From the NCBI GenBank assembly GCA_020056155.1, contig JAGVII010000510.1, positions 1 through 12,047 on the forward strand: DNA of 12,047 bases, read 5' to 3'. The DNA comes from Afipia sp. GTDB lineage: Bacteria; Pseudomonadota; Alphaproteobacteria; Rhizobiales; Xanthobacteraceae. This document shows, piece by piece, positions 1 to 6,617 of this stretch (the first letter of the stretch is position 1; every line of letters begins with the position of its first letter). The notes under the pieces were generated by a model, which was not told where the DNA came from, did no database searches, and saw nothing but the letters and a program-made list of their open reading frames with translations. Both the position numbers and the translations under genes were made by a program.

Positions 1-77
1 ACGATCACGACGCGCGCAAGCGCTCGTACAGCCTGCTGGCCGATGTGTTCGGTATAGACAAGCAGGCGGCGGCTTAA
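1..77 (+). CDS. C-terminal end of an unidentified protein (5' end outside window)
   Basis: An open frame enters from the left edge, with its first full codon at position 3, and ends at TAA 75-77. The 24 visible residues begin DHDARKRSY and end GIDKQAAA. They are charged at first and then moderately hydrophobic, with an Ala-rich tail. This is too short to assign a family and I do not recognise it. It is supported only by its open frame, GC-rich third positions, and a stop 17 bases before a palindromic repeat, which is how the other convergent gene pair in this window is arranged. It converges on pheA. It could still be a chance open frame. Confidence 0.45.
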   Translation, partial: DHDARKRSYSLLADVFGIDKQAAA

Positions 78-93
78 TCCGATCATTTATCGG

Positions 94-176
94 CGTCATT
101 GCGAGGAGCGAAGCGACGAAGCAATCCAGCCTTTGCTTTGTTGCCTCTGGATTGCTTCGCTTCGCTCGCAATGACG
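94..176. repeat. 83-bp dispersed palindromic repeat, copy 1 (convergent gap)
   Basis: The left arm (94-129, starting CGTCATTGCGAGGAGCG and ending CAATCCAG) is the imperfect reverse complement of the right arm (147-176, CTGGATTGC to CGCAATGACG), with a 17-base loop. The arms pair over about 30 bp, with two 3-base bulges on the left side. A second copy of the same length, arms and loop size lies at 10608-10690. Repeats of this type are dispersed in many alphaproteobacterial genomes and often yield spurious HCERSEAIQ-like peptides. This copy starts 17 bases after the upstream stop codon and ends 5 bases before the pheA stop codon, so it fills the convergent gap. It could fold in RNA from either strand and may limit read-through or protect 3' ends. 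There is no T-tract, so it is not a classic intrinsic terminator. Confidence 0.9.
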
Positions 177-181
177 GTTTT

Positions 182-1045
182 CTATTCCGCACCCTTTTCC
201 GTGAACGCGACGCGGAACGGATGGGCCGGATAGACGCCGACGATCCGGAGTTCCTTCGAGAAGAACTTCAGTTCTTCCAGCGCATAGGCGAGGTTTCTGT
301 CTTCGGGATGGCCGTCGACATCGGCATAGAACTGCGTGGCGAAGAAATTGCCTTCCACCATGTAGCTTTCCAGCTTGGTCATGTTGACGCCGTTGGTGGC
401 GAAGCCGCCCATTGCCTTGTAGAGCGCGGCCGGGAGGTTGCGCACACGGAAAACAAAAGTGGTCACCAGCGGGCCGGAGCCCTGCGCGGCCCAGAGCTGC
501 TCGCGCGCCAGGATCACGAAACGCGTGGTGTTGTGGTCCTCGTCCTCGATGTCTTCGGCAAGGATATCGAGGCCGTAGATGTCGGCGGCGAGACGCGAGG
601 CAATCGCAGCGCGGCTCTTGTCGCCGTGTTCGGAGACGATGCGCGCCGAGCCTGCGGTGTCGCCTGCAATGACCGGCTTGATGCCGAGCTTGCGGATGAT
701 GCGGCGGCATTGGCCGATGGCGTGGACGTGGCTCTCGACCGTCCTGATGCCGTCGAGCTTCGCGCCGCGCGGCGCCATCAACTGATGCCGGATCGGCAGA
801 AACCATTCGCCGACGATGAAAAGCCCGGACTGTGGCAGCAGGTGATGAATGTCGGCGACGCGGCCGGCCACCGAATTCTCGATCGGGATCATGCCGAGAC
901 TGGCTTCGCCCGACGAGATCGCCGCCAGCGCGTCCTCGAAGGTCGCGCAGGGCAATGGCGTGGCGTCTGGAAAGGCTTCCTGAATCGCGATGTGCGAGTT
1001 GGCACCGGGTTCGCCCTGAAAGGCGATTTTCATCGATTTCGTCAT
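182..1045 (-). CDS. pheA: Prephenate dehydratase, monofunctional, with ACT domain
   Basis: Converts prephenate to phenylpyruvate by decarboxylation and dehydration in phenylalanine biosynthesis, in the cytoplasm. The 287-residue protein has the catalytic domain at about 6-180, starting KIAFQGEPGANSH and ending with the family NTTRF catalytic motif at 172-176. An ACT regulatory domain follows at about 195-275. There is no chorismate mutase domain, so this is the stand-alone form. The ATG at 1045-1043 is preferred because GGGAAG at 1057-1052 lies six bases upstream; an in-frame GTG at 1048 and an ATG at 1033 are alternatives. The start overlaps the kdsB stop as TGATG, implying translational coupling. 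The Phe-binding ESRP motif of enterobacterial enzymes reads ESYM (226-229), and GALV reads PAAL. Feedback control may therefore differ, although this may simply be normal for the lineage. Confidence 0.95.
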   Translation of the reverse strand: MTKSMKIAFQGEPGANSHIAIQEAFPDATPLPCATFEDALAAISSGEASLGMIPIENSVAGRVADIHHLLPQSGLFIVGEWFLPIRHQLMAPRGAKLDGIRTVESHVHAIGQCRRIIRKLGIKPVIAGDTAGSARIVSEHGDKSRAAIASRLAADIYGLDILAEDIEDEDHNTTRFVILAREQLWAAQGSGPLVTTFVFRVRNLPAALYKAMGGFATNGVNMTKLESYMVEGNFFATQFYADVDGHPEDRNLAYALEELKFFSKELRIVGVYPAHPFRVAFTEKGAE

Positions 1046-1785
1046 CACGATCTTCCCAACATCTGGCGCGCAGTCTCAAGATCGTGAGGCGTATCGACGC
1101 CCAGCGGCACCGTGTCAACCACCGTGACGTCGATCCGCATGCCGGCCTCGAGCGCCCGCAACTGTTCGAGTTTTTCGCGGGTCTCCAGAGGCGAGGGCGG
1201 CAGGGCGACAAACCGCGCCAGCGCGCTCCGGCGATAGGCATAAAGCCCGATGTGGTGATAGCGCGGACCCTCGCCATAGGGAGCGGTCGCCCGTGTGAAA
1301 TACAGCGCCTTCAGCCGCGTGGGGTTGACGGGAGAGCCGACGACTTTCACCACGTTCGGATTGGTATGTTCCTCATCCCTGGCAATCACCGCGGCCAGCG
1401 TGGCGATCTCGACACTGGCGTCGGCAAGCGGCGCCAGCACCGCGCGGATATCCTCAGGCGCGATGGTCGGCAGGTCGCCCTGGACATTGATGACGGTGTC
1501 GATCCGGCCGGCCCCATCGACGGTCTGAAGCGCCTCGAAAATCCGGTCGGACCCCGACGGATGATCCGCCCGGGTCATGACGGCTTCGCCGCCATGCGCT
1601 GTGACGGCCTCCGCAATTTCCGGCGCGTCGGTTGCGACGATCACCCGTCCGATTCGCGCAGCCTCCGCCCGTCTCAGCACATGGACGATCATCGGCAGGC
1701 CGCCGATGTCGAGCAGCGGCTTTCCCGGCAGCCGGGTTGCGGCCATGCGGGCGGGAATCAGCACCAAAGCGCGGGTTTCTGTCAT
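1045..1785 (-). CDS. kdsB: 3-deoxy-manno-octulosonate cytidylyltransferase (CMP-Kdo synthetase)
   Basis: Activates Kdo with CTP to give CMP-Kdo for the lipopolysaccharide inner core; cytosolic. The 246-residue product is close to the E. coli enzyme in length (about 248). Visible motifs are the nucleotide-binding [15 protein letters not shown] at 10-24, HPSGSDRI at 75-82, NVQGDLPTI at 100-108 (D104 expected to bind Mg), NPNVVKVV at 142-149, [11 protein letters not shown] at 176-186, and [10 protein letters not shown] at 204-213. Enterobacterial enzymes usually have GDEP where this has GDLP. I chose the ATG at 1785 because the family fold begins there. An in-frame TTG at 1839 would add 18 unrelated residues and would lie only about five bases from the proposed transcription start. 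It is first in a two-gene unit with pheA. Confidence 0.95.
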   Translation of the reverse strand: MTETRALVLIPARMAATRLPGKPLLDIGGLPMIVHVLRRAEAARIGRVIVATDAPEIAEAVTAHGGEAVMTRADHPSGSDRIFEALQTVDGAGRIDTVINVQGDLPTIAPEDIRAVLAPLADASVEIATLAAVIARDEEHTNPNVVKVVGSPVNPTRLKALYFTRATAPYGEGPRYHHIGLYAYRRSALARFVALPPSPLETREKLEQLRALEAGMRIDVTVVDTVPLGVDTPHDLETARQMLGRS

Positions 1786-1850
1786 GGGGGCGACGGGCTC
1801 GGACAGCCAAATTGATGAGGAAATGACGGGTGTTTTCAAGGGGTCGCGCG

Positions 1851-1878
1851 TTTATACGGGTTGCCAGAAGGCAGGCAA
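1851..1878 (-). promoter_or_regulatory. Candidate sigma-70 promoter for kdsB-pheA
   Basis: On the minus strand a TTGCCT box (1878-1873, 4 of 6 consensus bases) and a TATAAA box (1856-1851, 5 of 6) are 16 bases apart. Transcription would begin near 1844, leaving a leader of about 60 bases before the kdsB ATG. It lies in the only gap upstream of kdsB. It was matched by eye, so it is a candidate only. Confidence 0.4.
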
Positions 1879-1889
1879 ACCGTTATCTC
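1861..1889 (+). promoter_or_regulatory. Candidate promoter for cycM, overlapping the kdsB promoter
   Basis: TTGCCA (1861-1866, 5 of 6 to the -35 consensus) is followed after 17 bases by TATCTC (1884-1889, 3 of 6). The weak -10 makes this uncertain. The two -35 boxes form the ends of the short inverted repeat TTGCC-N8-GGCAA (1861-1878), so the divergent promoters would overlap. The predicted leader to the cycM ATG is about 100 bases. Confidence 0.25.
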
Positions 1890-1992
1890 GATCCCGCTAC
1901 CTGTATTGCGCTGCACGCCTGTTCCCGGTAGCAATTCATGGCCGTTTCTTGCGGCCAAACGCATCGACTTTCCGGCTAGGGCCTGATCGCAA

Positions 1993-2541
1993 ATGGACTC
2001 CTTCGAACTCAACAAGATCATGGGCGCAGTGCTTGGCACCTGCCTCGTTCTGCTTTCCATGAATATGGCTGCCAACGCGATTTTCTCGCCGAAGGCGCCG
2101 GAAAAGCCGGGTTTTGAAATCGCCGTCAAGGAAGCTGAAGGCGCCGGTCCGGCTGCCGCCGCGGCACCGAGCGAGCCGATCGAAAAGCTGCTCCAGACCG
2201 CATCCGTCGAAAAGGGCACTGCCGCCGCCAAGAAGTGCGCGGCCTGTCACACCTTTGAAAAGAACGGTCCGAACAAGGTCGGCCCGAATCTCTACGGCAT
2301 CGTCGATGACGAAGTTGGCCACGGCCGTGGCGGATTCAACTTCTCGGCGGCCATGAAGGCCAAGGGCGGCAAGTGGACCTATGACGACCTCAACAAGTTC
2401 ATTGCCAACCCCAAGAAGACCGTTCCCGGCACCGCGATGGGCTTCGCCGGCATCAGCAAGGACAGCGAGCGGGCGGACCTGATCGCCTACCTGCGCACGC
2501 TGGCTGACACTCCGGTGCCGCTGCCGACCGCAAGCAAGTGA
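1993..2541 (+). CDS. cycM: Membrane-anchored cytochrome c, CycM type
   Basis: A 182-residue class I c-type cytochrome. In Bradyrhizobium japonicum, CycM carries electrons between the bc1 complex and the aa3 oxidase in aerobic respiration. An N-terminal hydrophobic segment (about 9-31) acts as an uncleaved signal-anchor. An Ala/Pro/Glu-rich linker (about 33-65) spaces the haem domain from the membrane. The haem-binding CAACH is at 82-86, KVGPNLYGIV at 95-104 matches the family GPNL region, and the probable axial methionine is M149 in PGTAMGFAG. The helix ERADLIAYLRTL closes the domain at 159-170. The start at the first ATG gives an MDSFELNK opening like known CycM proteins; the ribosome site is weak. 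It is divergent from kdsB and followed by its own terminator, so it is probably monocistronic. Confidence 0.93.
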   Translation: MDSFELNKIMGAVLGTCLVLLSMNMAANAIFSPKAPEKPGFEIAVKEAEGAGPAAAAAPSEPIEKLLQTASVEKGTAAAKKCAACHTFEKNGPNKVGPNLYGIVDDEVGHGRGGFNFSAAMKAKGGKWTYDDLNKFIANPKKTVPGTAMGFAGISKDSERADLIAYLRTLADTPVPLPTASK

Positions 2542-2566
2542 GCTTGCCAGTGTTCTTCGAAACCAT

Positions 2567-2628
2567 CGTTCGCTTGGAATGTGCTGCAAAATGAAGCGAA
2601 CGTCGATTTCGGAACTGGTGACCGAAAT
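2567..2628 (+). repeat. Two inverted repeats in the cycM 3' untranslated region
   Basis: CGTTCGCTT (2567-2575) pairs perfectly with AAGCGAACG (2594-2602) around an 18-base loop. ATTTCGG (2606-2612) pairs with CCGAAAT (2622-2628) around a 9-base loop. Together with the terminator hairpin at 2639-2665 they would form three consecutive stem-loops after the cycM stop codon. A role in mRNA 3'-end stability is possible but not shown. Confidence 0.5.
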
Positions 2629-2638
2629 TTAATCCGAG

Positions 2639-2665
2639 AAACGGCCAGGTTCGCCTGGCCGTTTT
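2639..2665 (+). terminator. Rho-independent terminator after cycM
   Basis: A perfect 11-bp stem, AAACGGCCAGG (2639-2649) with CCTGGCCGTTT (2654-2664), closes a TTCG loop and runs into TTTT at 2662-2665. GC-rich stem, stabilising tetraloop and U-tract are the standard features of an intrinsic terminator. It lies 97 bases after the cycM stop codon and separates cycM from the transporter operon. Confidence 0.9.
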
Positions 2666-2798
2666 GCGTTGCAATTGCTGTTGTTTTCGATCCGGACATT
2701 TCGCCGCAAAGAACGCGGCGCAACGGGCTGGAATCGCATCCAAAAACCGACATAATCGGCCAAGACGTTGCCTCGACACCCGTTTTTCGACCAGCAAC

Positions 2799-2802
2799 AG
2801 GA
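2799..2802 (+). promoter_or_regulatory. Ribosome binding site that sets the TTG start of the first binding protein
   Basis: AGGA at 2799-2802 lies nine bases before TTG 2812-2814. It supports that start over a GTG at 2581, which would put the cycM terminator inside the coding region. Confidence 0.6.
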
Positions 2803-2811
2803 ACATTCAGC

Positions 2812-4707
2812 TTGAGTATTTCCCGACGCAGCCTCCTCCAGAGCAGTGCTTTTGTTGCAGCGGTTCCGATGCTGAAGGCGGCAGGGCTGGATGCCGTCGC
2901 TCCCGCTCTGGCCCAAACCCAAGCCCAGGCCGCGCCGGAATGGAAACATGCCCTGTCGCTGTTCGGCGACATCAAGTATCCCGCCGATTTCAAGCGTTTC
3001 GACTACGTCAATCCGGATGCGCCGAAAGGCGGCATCGCGCGGCAGATTTCGATCGGCACCTTCGACAATTTCAACTTCGTGGTGGCGGGCGTCAAAGGCA
3101 CGATCGCGCCGTCTGTGATGTTGATGTACGAATCGCTGACCACGCAGTCGCTGGACGAAGCCAGCACCAAGTATGGATTGCTGGCCGAGGCTATGATGCA
3201 TCCCGATGATCATTCGTGGGTGACGTATCGGTTGCGTAAGGAAGCGCGCTGGCATGACGGCAAGCCGGTCACCCCGGAGGACGTGCTGTTCTCGCTGGAA
3301 GCGCTGAAGAAGCACAGCCCGTTCTATTCGGCGTACTACAAGCACGTGGTCAAGGCGGAGAAGGTCGGTTCGCACGAGATCAAGTTCACGTTCGATGCGC
3401 CCGGCAATCGCGAACTGCCCAGCATCGTCGGTGAACTGGTGGTTCTGCCGAAGCACTGGTGGGAGGGCACCGACAGCCAGGGCCGCAAGCGCGACGTCGG
3501 CGCCACCACGCTGGAGAAGCCGCTCGGTTCGGGCCCATACACGATCAAGGATTTCGTCGCCGGCCGCTCCGTGACCATGGAGCGGGTGAAAACCTACTGG
3601 GGCGTTAACACCCCAGTGCGCGTCGGCCAGCAGAACTTCGATGAGATGCGCTACGAGTTCTTCCGTGATGCCACCGTGTCGCTTGAAGCCTTCAAGGCCG
3701 ACCAGGCGGACTGGACTGTCGAATCCTCGGCCAAGAGCTGGGCGACCGCCTATGATTTTCCGGCGGTGAAGGAAAAGCGCGTGGTGCTCGAGGAGTTTCC
3801 GATCAACGACTCCGGACGCATGCAGGGCTTTGCCTTCAACATTCGCCGCGAGTTGTTCGCCGACAAGCGGGTGCGCCGCGCCTTCAACTATGCGTTTGAT
3901 TTCGAGGAGATGAACAAGCAGCTGTTCTACGGCAAGTACAAGCGCATCAACAGCTACTTCGAAGGTACCGAACTGGCCAGTTCAGGCGTTCCCGTGCAGA
4001 AGGAGTTCGAGATCCTCAAGGAGGTCTATGGCGACATTCCGCCGGAAGTGATCGCCAAGCCCTACGAGAATCCCGTCGGCGGCGATCCCGCGAAGGTGCG
4101 CGACAATCTTCGCAACGCGACGCGCTTGCTGAAGGAGGCAGGTTACGAGGTGCGCGACGGCAAGCTGGTCAAAAAGGACGGCACGCCGGTCACGGTAGAA
4201 TTCCTGCTCGACAATCCGTCGTTCGAGCGCATCGTGCTGTTCTACAAGCCGTCGCTGGAGCGGCTCGGAATCACGGTCACCGTCCGCACCGTCGACGATG
4301 CGCAGTACCAGAACCGGGTGCGCAATTTCGACTACGACATTATCTCCGATGTCTGGGGGCAGTCGCTGTCGCCCGGTAACGAGCAGCGTGATTTCTGGGG
4401 CTCGTCGGCTGCCGATGCGCCAGGCTCGCGCAACACCGTCGGCATCAAGAACCCGGTGGTGGACAAGCTGATCGACAAGATCATCTATGCCGCGGATCGC
4501 GAAACGCTGGTCGCCGCGACCAAGGCGCTCGACCGCGTGCTGCTTTGGCATTACTACGTGGTGCCGCAGTTCACTTATGGGTTCATGCGGTACGCGCGCT
4601 GGGATCGCTTCAGCCACGCACCGCTGCCGAAATACGGCCGGTCCGGTCTGCCGTCGCTCTGGTGGTTCGACAAGGACAAGGCCGACAAGATCGGCAGGCG
4701 TTCTTGA
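2812..4707 (+). CDS. yejA: ABC transporter substrate-binding protein, family 5 (YejA-like), first paralogue
   Basis: Periplasmic binding protein of the SBP_bac_5 (oligopeptide) family, expected to deliver peptides, microcin C-like compounds or murein peptides to the YejBEF importer encoded downstream. The start is TTG, preceded by AGGA, and gives 631 residues. A Tat signal follows at once: SRRSLLQ at 4-10 with twin Arg 5-6, a hydrophobic stretch, and likely cleavage after ALA at 34. The mature part opens with FGDIKYPADFKRFDYVN and then the binding domain (about 98-530), with RWHDGKPVTPEDVLFSL and GSGPYTIKDF. It ends with a PSLWWFD block. The length is near that of E. coli YejA (about 604). 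Its stop overlaps the next start as TTGA. The next gene is a clear paralogue; which of the two is the true YejA orthologue, and which may be YepA-like, is not decided here. Confidence 0.92.
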   Translation: MSISRRSLLQSSAFVAAVPMLKAAGLDAVAPALAQTQAQAAPEWKHALSLFGDIKYPADFKRFDYVNPDAPKGGIARQISIGTFDNFNFVVAGVKGTIAPSVMLMYESLTTQSLDEASTKYGLLAEAMMHPDDHSWVTYRLRKEARWHDGKPVTPEDVLFSLEALKKHSPFYSAYYKHVVKAEKVGSHEIKFTFDAPGNRELPSIVGELVVLPKHWWEGTDSQGRKRDVGATTLEKPLGSGPYTIKDFVAGRSVTMERVKTYWGVNTPVRVGQQNFDEMRYEFFRDATVSLEAFKADQADWTVESSAKSWATAYDFPAVKEKRVVLEEFPINDSGRMQGFAFNIRRELFADKRVRRAFNYAFDFEEMNKQLFYGKYKRINSYFEGTELASSGVPVQKEFEILKEVYGDIPPEVIAKPYENPVGGDPAKVRDNLRNATRLLKEAGYEVRDGKLVKKDGTPVTVEFLLDNPSFERIVLFYKPSLERLGITVTVRTVDDAQYQNRVRNFDYDIISDVWGQSLSPGNEQRDFWGSSAADAPGSRNTVGIKNPVVDKLIDKIIYAADRETLVAATKALDRVLLWHYYVVPQFTYGFMRYARWDRFSHAPLPKYGRSGLPSLWWFDKDKADKIGRRS

Positions 4708-6614
4708 CCGGCCTTTCGCGGCGGCGTGTTCTCGTTCTCGGCGGCAGCGCTGTGGCTGCGGCATGGACGCCGCTGACGGCAGCAGCTCAATCCGCCGTCG
4801 AGACCGCTCCTGAAACCCATGGCATGTCGGCGTTCGGCGACCTGAAGTATCCGGCGGATTTCAGGAATTTCGACTACGTTAATGTCGGTGCGCCGAAGGG
4901 TGGCGTGTTCTCGACCGTGCCGTCATCGCGTGCCTACAATCAGTCGTTCCAGACCTTCAATTCGCTGAACAGCTTCATCCTCAAGGGCGATGGCGCGGTC
5001 GGCATGGGGCAGACGTTCGCATCGCTGATGGTGCGCTCAGGCGATGAGCCCGATGCGATGTATGGTCTCGTCGCCCGTTCGGTGCGGATTTCACCTGACA
5101 AGCTGACCTACCGGTTTACGCTGCGGCCGGAAGCCCGCTTCCACGACGGCACGAAGATCACGGCGAAGGATGTTGCGTTCTCCCTGACGGTTCTGAAGGC
5201 GAAGGGACATCCCATCATCCAGCAGCAGCTCCGCGACATGACGAAGATCGAAGCCAGCGACGACGCCACGCTGACGGTGACCTTCGCGGCCAAACGCGGC
5301 CGCGACGTGCCGTTATATGCTGCAGGACTGCCGATTTTCTCCAAGGCCTATTACGACAAGAAGCCGTTCGACGAATCCACCCTCGATATTCCGCTCGGCT
5401 CCGGGCCTTACAAGGTCGGCCGCTTCGAGGTTGGCCGTTACATCGAATACGACCGGGTCAAGGACTGGTGGGCGAAGGATCTGCCGGTGTCGCGCGGCGC
5501 GTTCAATTTCGACGTCGTGCGATACGAATTCTATCGCGACCGCGACGTCGCGTTCGAAGGCTTCACCGGCCGGAATTATCTCTATCGCGAGGAGTTCACC
5601 GCGCGCATCTGGAACACGCGTTACGATTTCCCCGCCGTCAAGGACGGCCGCGTCAAGCAGGAGAAGCTGCCCGACGATACCCCGTCGGGGGCGCAGGGCT
5701 GGTTCCTGAATACGCGGCGAGCGCAGTTCAAGGACCCGCGCGTGCGCGAGGCGCTGATCCAGGCATTCGATTTCGAATGGACCAACAAGACCATCATGTA
5801 CGGCGCCTATGCGCGCACCGTCTCGCCGTTCCAGAACTCCGACCTGATGGCGGAAGGGCCGCCTTCTCCGGAGGAACTCAAGCTGCTGGAGCCGTTTCGC
5901 GGGCAGGTGCCTGACGAAGTGTTCGGTGCGCCGTTCGTGCCGCCCGTGTCCGATGGATCGGGGCAGGACCGCGCGCTGCTGCGCAAGGCATCGCAGCTGT
6001 TACAGGATGCGGGATATCCCATCAAGGACGGCAAGCGCCGGTTGCCCAGCGGCGATGCGTTCCGCATCGAATTCCTGCTCGAGGAGCCGGCGTTCCAGGC
6101 CCACCACGCGCCTTATATCAAAAACCTGGGCGTGCTCGGCATCGACGCCAGCGTCCGGCTGGTCGATCCGGTGCAATTCCGTTCCCGCGTGGACGATTTC
6201 GATTTCGATGTCGCGATCCAGCGCTTCAGCATGTCGTCCACGCCGGGCGATGCGATGCGGACATTCTTCTCGTCGCAGGTCGCCGACATCAAGGGATCGC
6301 AGAATCTGTCCGGCATCAAGAACCCCGCCATCGACGCGCTGATCGAGCGCATCATCGCGGCTGACAACCGCGACGAACTGCGCACTGCGTGCCGGGCGTT
6401 CGACCGCGTATTCCGCGCGGGGCGCTATTGGGTGCCGCAATGGTATTCGGCCAGCCATCGCATTGCCTATTGGGATGTCTTCGCCCATCCCCCGAACATT
6501 CCGCGTTACGTCAACAGCGTCGGCGCGCCGGACCTGTGGTGGTTCGATGAAGCGAAAGCCAAAAAGCCTGAACAGGCCAAGCCCGATCAAACCAAGTCCG
6601 AGCAGGCGAAATAG
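4704..6614 (+). CDS. ABC transporter substrate-binding protein, family 5 (YejA/YepA-like), second paralogue
   Basis: A second SBP_bac_5 periplasmic protein of 636 residues. The start chosen is the TTG at 4704-4706, which overlaps the previous stop codon as TTGA and has AGG at 4696-4698 as a weak ribosome site. An in-frame ATG at 4545 would place 53 residues of antiparallel-looking, non-family sequence inside the previous gene. A Tat signal is present: SRRRVL at 5-10, a hydrophobic stretch, and likely cleavage after AAA at 28. Blocks shared with the first paralogue include FGDLKYPADFRNFDYVN, ARFHDGTKITAKDVAFSL, GSGPYKVGRFEVGR, YDFPAVKDGRVKQE and LWWFDEAK. The tail is three KPEQA-type five-residue repeats. 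The stop lies three bases before yejB. Ligand differences between the paralogues cannot be read from the sequence. Confidence 0.92.
   Translation: MTGLSRRRVLVLGGSAVAAAWTPLTAAAQSAVETAPETHGMSAFGDLKYPADFRNFDYVNVGAPKGGVFSTVPSSRAYNQSFQTFNSLNSFILKGDGAVGMGQTFASLMVRSGDEPDAMYGLVARSVRISPDKLTYRFTLRPEARFHDGTKITAKDVAFSLTVLKAKGHPIIQQQLRDMTKIEASDDATLTVTFAAKRGRDVPLYAAGLPIFSKAYYDKKPFDESTLDIPLGSGPYKVGRFEVGRYIEYDRVKDWWAKDLPVSRGAFNFDVVRYEFYRDRDVAFEGFTGRNYLYREEFTARIWNTRYDFPAVKDGRVKQEKLPDDTPSGAQGWFLNTRRAQFKDPRVREALIQAFDFEWTNKTIMYGAYARTVSPFQNSDLMAEGPPSPEELKLLEPFRGQVPDEVFGAPFVPPVSDGSGQDRALLRKASQLLQDAGYPIKDGKRRLPSGDAFRIEFLLEEPAFQAHHAPYIKNLGVLGIDASVRLVDPVQFRSRVDDFDFDVAIQRFSMSSTPGDAMRTFFSSQVADIKGSQNLSGIKNPAIDALIERIIAADNRDELRTACRAFDRVFRAGRYWVPQWYSASHRIAYWDVFAHPPNIPRYVNSVGAPDLWWFDEAKAKKPEQAKPDQTKSEQAK
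6564..6608 (+). repeat. Three 15-bp in-frame tandem units at the C-terminus of the second binding protein
   Basis: Units 6564-6578, 6579-6593 and 6594-6608 encode KPEQA, KPDQT and KSEQA, followed by a final Lys and the stop codon. They form a charged tail (residues 621-636) that the first paralogue lacks. Synonymous differences among the units suggest the duplication is not recent. Confidence 0.8.
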
Positions 6615-6617
6615 TCC

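Noticed and set aside
152..1087. Plus-strand 311-codon ORF antisense to pheA
   Set aside because: It is an antisense shadow of a well-supported gene in GC-rich DNA, with no recognisable domain, and it begins inside the repeat.
96..1277. Long minus-strand ORF (393 codons) running through repeat copy 1
   Set aside because: It is out of frame with pheA and kdsB, which carry clear family motifs. Its C-terminal HCERSEAIQ-type peptide is the known false translation of this palindromic repeat.
1786..1839. kdsB start at the TTG at 1839
   Set aside because: It adds 18 residues with no family match. The ATG at 1785 begins right before the conserved nucleotide-binding segment and gives the usual length.
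2728..2756. Possible promoter for the transporter operon (CTGGAA, 17 bases, CATAAT)
   Set aside because: The -10 matches 5 of 6, but the -35 matches only 3 of 6. It is too weak by eye to list as a feature, although the operon promoter must lie somewhere in 2666-2811.
2581..2811. Upstream extension of the first binding protein to the GTG at 2581
   Set aside because: It would put the cycM terminator hairpin inside a coding region and place about 77 unrelated residues before an obvious Tat signal.
4545..4703. Upstream extension of the second binding protein to the ATG at 4545
   Set aside because: It lies entirely inside the first binding-protein gene in another frame and would bury the Tat signal. 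The TTG that overlaps the stop codon fits better.
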